Shown piece after piece: positions 60,649 through 64,000 of a stretch of 64,000 nucleotides of DNA. Source of the stretch: Argopecten irradians (lineage: Eukaryota > Mollusca > Bivalvia > Pectinida > Pectinidae). The notes below the pieces were generated by a model, which saw only the letters and a program-made list of their open reading frames with translations, had not been told where the DNA came from and ran no database searches. The DNA lies in assembly GCF_041381155.1 (NCBI RefSeq), contig NC_091137.1:15743765-15807764 (forward strand). The letters run 5' to 3'. A program made the position numbers and the translations under genes. The stretch's first letter is position 1; each line of letters starts with the position of its first letter.

Positions 60649-60706
60649 ATCCCGTGGTTGCTAGGGAATTGATAACTCTATCTTTCCCCTAGCAACCACG
60701 GGATTA
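60649..60706. repeat. Hairpin around CCCGTGGTTGCTAGGG
   Basis: CCCGTGGTTGCTAGGG and CCCTAGCAACCACGGG are exact complements, with about 20 bases between. A related phrase occurs near 31260-31350. Confidence 0.85.
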
Positions 60707-60799
60707 ATAGAAACTTACATGGGTTCCTGTGATAATGGCGCGATCAAAAAGCTGGGATTCAACGATAATCTATATATTCTCTACTAAGTATAAGAGTAA

Positions 60800-60945
60800 A
60801 AGAATCAAATAGATTTGGCATGTGGACAGGAATATTTCAACCCGAGTGAAATAGTTTGCCACGTCAGCCCTTGGTAATTCTCGGGTTGACAGACAAAGTT
60901 TTTCACTCGGGTTGTTGGACTAATAGAATCTTTCACCCCCTTTTG
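60800..60945. repeat. CAACCCGAGTGAAA fold-back
   Basis: CAACCCGAGTGAAAT at the left is mirrored by TTTTTCACTCGGGTTG at the right, around a degenerate family centre (CCCTTGGTAATTCTCGGG). Member of the family at 31.5-32.0 kb. Confidence 0.7.
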
Positions 60946-61085
60946 GGTGAGACAGGAGAATTTCAACCCGAGGGGTAAGATTCTTAAGTTGTCAAACAAG
61001 AGGCTCTGCCGAGAGTTTGACAGCTTAAGAATTTTATCCGGAGGGTTGAGATCTCCTGTCTCACCTCAAAGAAGGTGAATGATTC
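60945..61085. repeat. Second fold-back of the related family
   Basis: Arms GGTGAGACAGGAGAATTTCA and its near complement (GAGATCTCCTGTCTCACC), plus TTCTTAAGTTGTCAAAC and GTTTGACAGCTTAAGAA, surround AAGAGGCTCTGCCGAGA. Adjacent to the preceding fold-back and probably related to it. Confidence 0.75.
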
Positions 61086-61442
61086 TTCTTCTCTTATCCC
61101 CTGCATCACTTTGTGTCTCTAATAAACGTGTCACGTATGCAAGCGAGGATGACGTGAGTTCAATGTGTCGCCGTCTTAGTAACGTCATTTCATTGTTGTC
61201 GTGACGTGATGATACTATTGTCGTGACGTCATGCCATTGTTGGGTACGTGCAAAGATCTCGTGTAGCTTGTCTTTACCCTAGGGTGAGATAGAAAAATGT
61301 CACACCGGAAAAAATGTGGATATCCCTGTCTGGGGTAGAGAAATTCTGGTCAAGGTATCTCAAAATATGATAACTAATACTGAAGTAAATGTCATAAAGC
61401 AGTTATTGACCTGTTTTTAGTTGGATTCGTTGATTTATCAAC

Positions 61443-62425
61443 CCTCAAAGGTGATACTGTATAACCCTCCACAGTCGGTCTCTTCTAATATAAGTATAAG
61501 TATAATACTGGGTCAAGGTCTATAACTCGGCCGGCCATATAACACTACCCAATTTCAGAAAAAGTATGATTATTAACCAACCGTATAGGATATAATAATA
61601 GGAATACTCTCAATCGACAGCCAGATAATTTATCTTTATTTTGGTATATGATACAATATATATCATGCCGTATAAATGTCACTAGGTATCCAAAAACATC
61701 GGAAAACAGCCAGATTTCAACTGGTCGGACACTGTGGTGTCCTCCGATGAACACGCCAGGGCTCTAATGGGTAGCTCAAAAACCACTGCATGTCAACACT
61801 TCAGCGTCATAAGAATGAAAGTTTGGTAGAAAACAAACCTACCGGTTAGTAAATCCCTGAATAAATACCATCCATTTGCCTAACGTAGCCCTTTGAAATT
61901 TCCGATTGAAAAAAATTATGTCTCTAGCCGCCATGTAAGTATGTGTGCAGTAGATTTGTTTTGTCGGCGTTGATTGGCTCTCGAAAATTAATTGACCAAT
62001 CAACGCCGAGAAAACAAATGTACTACACACATATCAACATGACGGCTAGAGACACACATTTTTTCAATCGGAAATTTCAAAGGGCTACGTTAGGCAAATG
62101 GATGGTACATAGATAAACACTAACATACCGGTAAGTTTGTTTTTTTACCAAACTTTAATTCCTATGAAGCTGAAGTGTTGACATGCAGTGGTTTTTGAAC
62201 TACCCATTAGAGCCCTAGCGTGTTTATCGGAGGACACCACAGTGTCCGACCAGTTGAAATCTGGCTGTTTTCCGATGTTTCTGGATACCTAGTGACATTT
62301 ATACGACATGATATATATTGTATCATATACCAAATTAAAGATAAATTATCTGGCTGTCGATTGAGAGTATTTCTATTATTATATCCTCAAAGGTGATACT
62401 GTATAACCCTCCACAGTCGGTCTCT
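61443..62425. repeat. 800-bp inverted repeat within 41-bp direct repeats
   Basis: 61588-62387 forms a long inverted repeat: arms of about 390 bp and a loop of about 18 bases at 61978-61995. End words AGGATATAATAATAGG and its complement CTATTATTATATCCT match, as do CGGCGTTGATTGG and CCAATCAACGCCG beside the loop. Mismatches are few. Direct repeats with CCTCAAAGGTGATACTGTAT are at 61443-61483 and 62385-62425; 104 bp of unrelated DNA separates the left repeat from the left arm. Confidence 0.92.
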
Positions 62426-63063
62426 GGTTATATCACTTTCTCATGTTCTTATAGGTAGGGGATATACAATTGATTCGATAAGATGCATAAAAACGTATGA
62501 ATAACCTGAATGAAAATACAATATTAACGATGGCTCTAACGACGATACTATCATATGTGTAGATACAGTATTACAGCTAATGATCCCTAGTGACTGGACA
62601 CTTGCACATTTATAATGTGACGAACTAAATATATAGCTATATACTTCAGCTGAATCACGTATCCCGTGTGTACTTTGGAAATCGCCTACACGAGTGCGTA
62701 TAGACAGTATATTAAACCAATTTCTTGTCTTTGTAAAATTGTCATAAACTTTTCAATTGTCTTTAATGATCTTCCCTGATTAATTTTCCGTACCGTCTGA
62801 AGATTTTATTTCACTGTACCTGTCTTGCCTTGTCAATATTATGTGGATATTCTATTTCCACTCCCATTACTCTTGTCACTGTTTGGCGCGATGTAATAAG
62901 GCGAGAACCGTAAACCCACCATTACTGAAGGAGCTTTTTAACACCTACTTTGGGATAAGGACAATTTTGTTATTTTTTTTCTTCTGTCTTAATTTATGCG
63001 TCTAGAACTAAACAGATCAAATGACTGAAATTGCGTCTTAATGGGATTAATGTTATCTCAACC
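62426..63063. other. Gene-free DNA
   Basis: No exon that would continue the claudin-like frame (phase 1, third transmembrane helix) could be identified here. Confidence 0.4.
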
Positions 63064-63606
63064 ATTGATGCTCCGACAGCGCATAAGCATCATTTGAACA
63101 AAAACTGGTATTTTATCGTGTATGATTACTTCATATATATATGTCTAATTAACACAAAAATACATATGAAATAATTAATATTTATTTTGATGCATACACA
63201 AGCAGTACTTCATCCTATATAGGTCATATTGCAATGACATTTGATCGGATACAATGAATTAGTTTAAATATTTTTATCTCGAATTAAAATAAATATGAAG
63301 CTCAAATCTTTCAATCGTGGTTATGGTGCAAAGTAGGAAATGTTCCTTCTTTTTTGTAGAATATCAGTTATAAGGTGGAGATTTTAAAAATCTTAAATAA
63401 ATATCAAAGTTTCCACCTCATTATTTACATATTTACAAAGACCATCACTACTAGTTCGGCAAAAGGTTATTCCACCACGGTATTTTACTGAGTTAATTCA
63501 TTGGAGTTAAATATATCGCTTTTCACTGCGAAAAAAATGAAATAAAAATTCCAATTTGTCTGCTCCTGTTTTAGAAAGAGAAAAATACCATCAGTTGTGG
63601 ATGCAA
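63064..63606. repeat. GATGCTCC dispersed repeat, longest copy
   Basis: Starts GATGCTCCGACAGCGCATAA and ends (complement) in a phrase like AACAGGAGCAGACAAATTGG, then ACCATCAGTTGTGGATGC. The two ends match the single end seen at 38491 in opposite orientations, so the full element has inverted ends. It contains TATGTCTAATTAACACAA. Confidence 0.6.
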
Positions 63607-64000
63607 TAATCTACTGCAGCCTCTTTGAAGATTTTTGTTTCCGTTGTTATTTTTTTTCTCTCGAGAAAATTGGTATATAGGTTTTAAAGGAAAGACAAAC
63701 ATGCCAACACTTTCATTGGTTGCCATTATGAAAAAATATATGTTAATATGAATGAAAAGATACCAACACAATTGGAACACTTTTGTTATGATATATAACC
63801 ATAGTTACAAAGTAGAAGCCTCTGGGTGGTTAAATTTAGATGGGGCAAGGTAAAAATGATAATTGGTACATTGTACATGCACATAGGGGGCGTGAGGTAT
63901 ACTGAACACAATAATATGACTGTGGAGCCATTTGGAGACCATCAGGCCCCGATTTCTCGAAACAAAAGTGCAGACTTAAGCCAGAACTTAAGTTTTTCTC
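63607..64000. other. Gene-free DNA at window end
   Basis: No supported feature. Near 63941-64000 a phrase about AACTTAAG may be the start of another fold-back, cut by the window edge. Confidence 0.35.

Overview
The window looks like animal nuclear DNA, most probably from a bivalve mollusc. It is AT-rich, with short exons split by GT-AG introns, secreted fibrinogen-related and EF-hand proteins, Ty3/gypsy, Tc1 and LINE remnants, a tRNA-derived SINE, and many fold-back elements and minisatellites. The taxon is an inference from this mix, not something the sequence states. Only four host gene loci could be supported; most of the 64 kb is repeat or unassigned DNA.

Layout. (1) 1-13,931: a recent direct tandem duplication with a period of about 7.76 kb (1-6168 matches 7749-13,931). 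Each unit carries, on the minus strand, a small secreted EF-hand protein gene read here from splice signals and phase. The right-hand copy appears complete (about 129 residues, 6624-9123); the left-hand copy is cut by the window edge. A 37-bp minisatellite lies just upstream of each signal-peptide exon, probably in a 5'UTR intron, and has a 478-bp higher-order period. (2) 14,591-19,905: a fold-back element interrupted by a 5.1-kb Ty3/gypsy retrotransposon with identical LTRs but a frame-broken gag-pol. (3) 20,267-21,298: a broken Tc1-type DD34E transposase. (4) 24,420-25,512: a 43-bp minisatellite. (5) 25,697-26,200: a decayed fibrinogen-related (FReD) gene fragment, and 32,057-33,007: an intact single-exon signal peptide-PAN/apple-FReD gene on the same strand. 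(6) 35,064-37,834: an LTR element with no pol, encoding a protein with zinc knuckles and a coiled coil. (7) 38-56 kb: mainly fold-back elements, a TTAA-type MITE, LINE and SINE remnants, a near-perfect palindrome flanked by 27-bp direct repeats, and a 68-bp minisatellite. (8) 57,110-60,480: the first two coding exons of a claudin-superfamily gene on the plus strand, with MITE and inverted-repeat insertions in its intron; the rest of the gene was not found. An 800-bp inverted repeat with 41-bp flanking direct repeats lies downstream.

The genes do not form an obvious pathway. The EF-hand and PAN-FReD products are both predicted to be secreted and calcium-related, and the claudin-like product is predicted to be a four-pass membrane protein. 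The best candidates for new biology are the duplicated EF-hand gene, the pol-less LTR element, the CTCGGCAAGCCTCGGG fold-back family, and the 800-bp inverted repeat.
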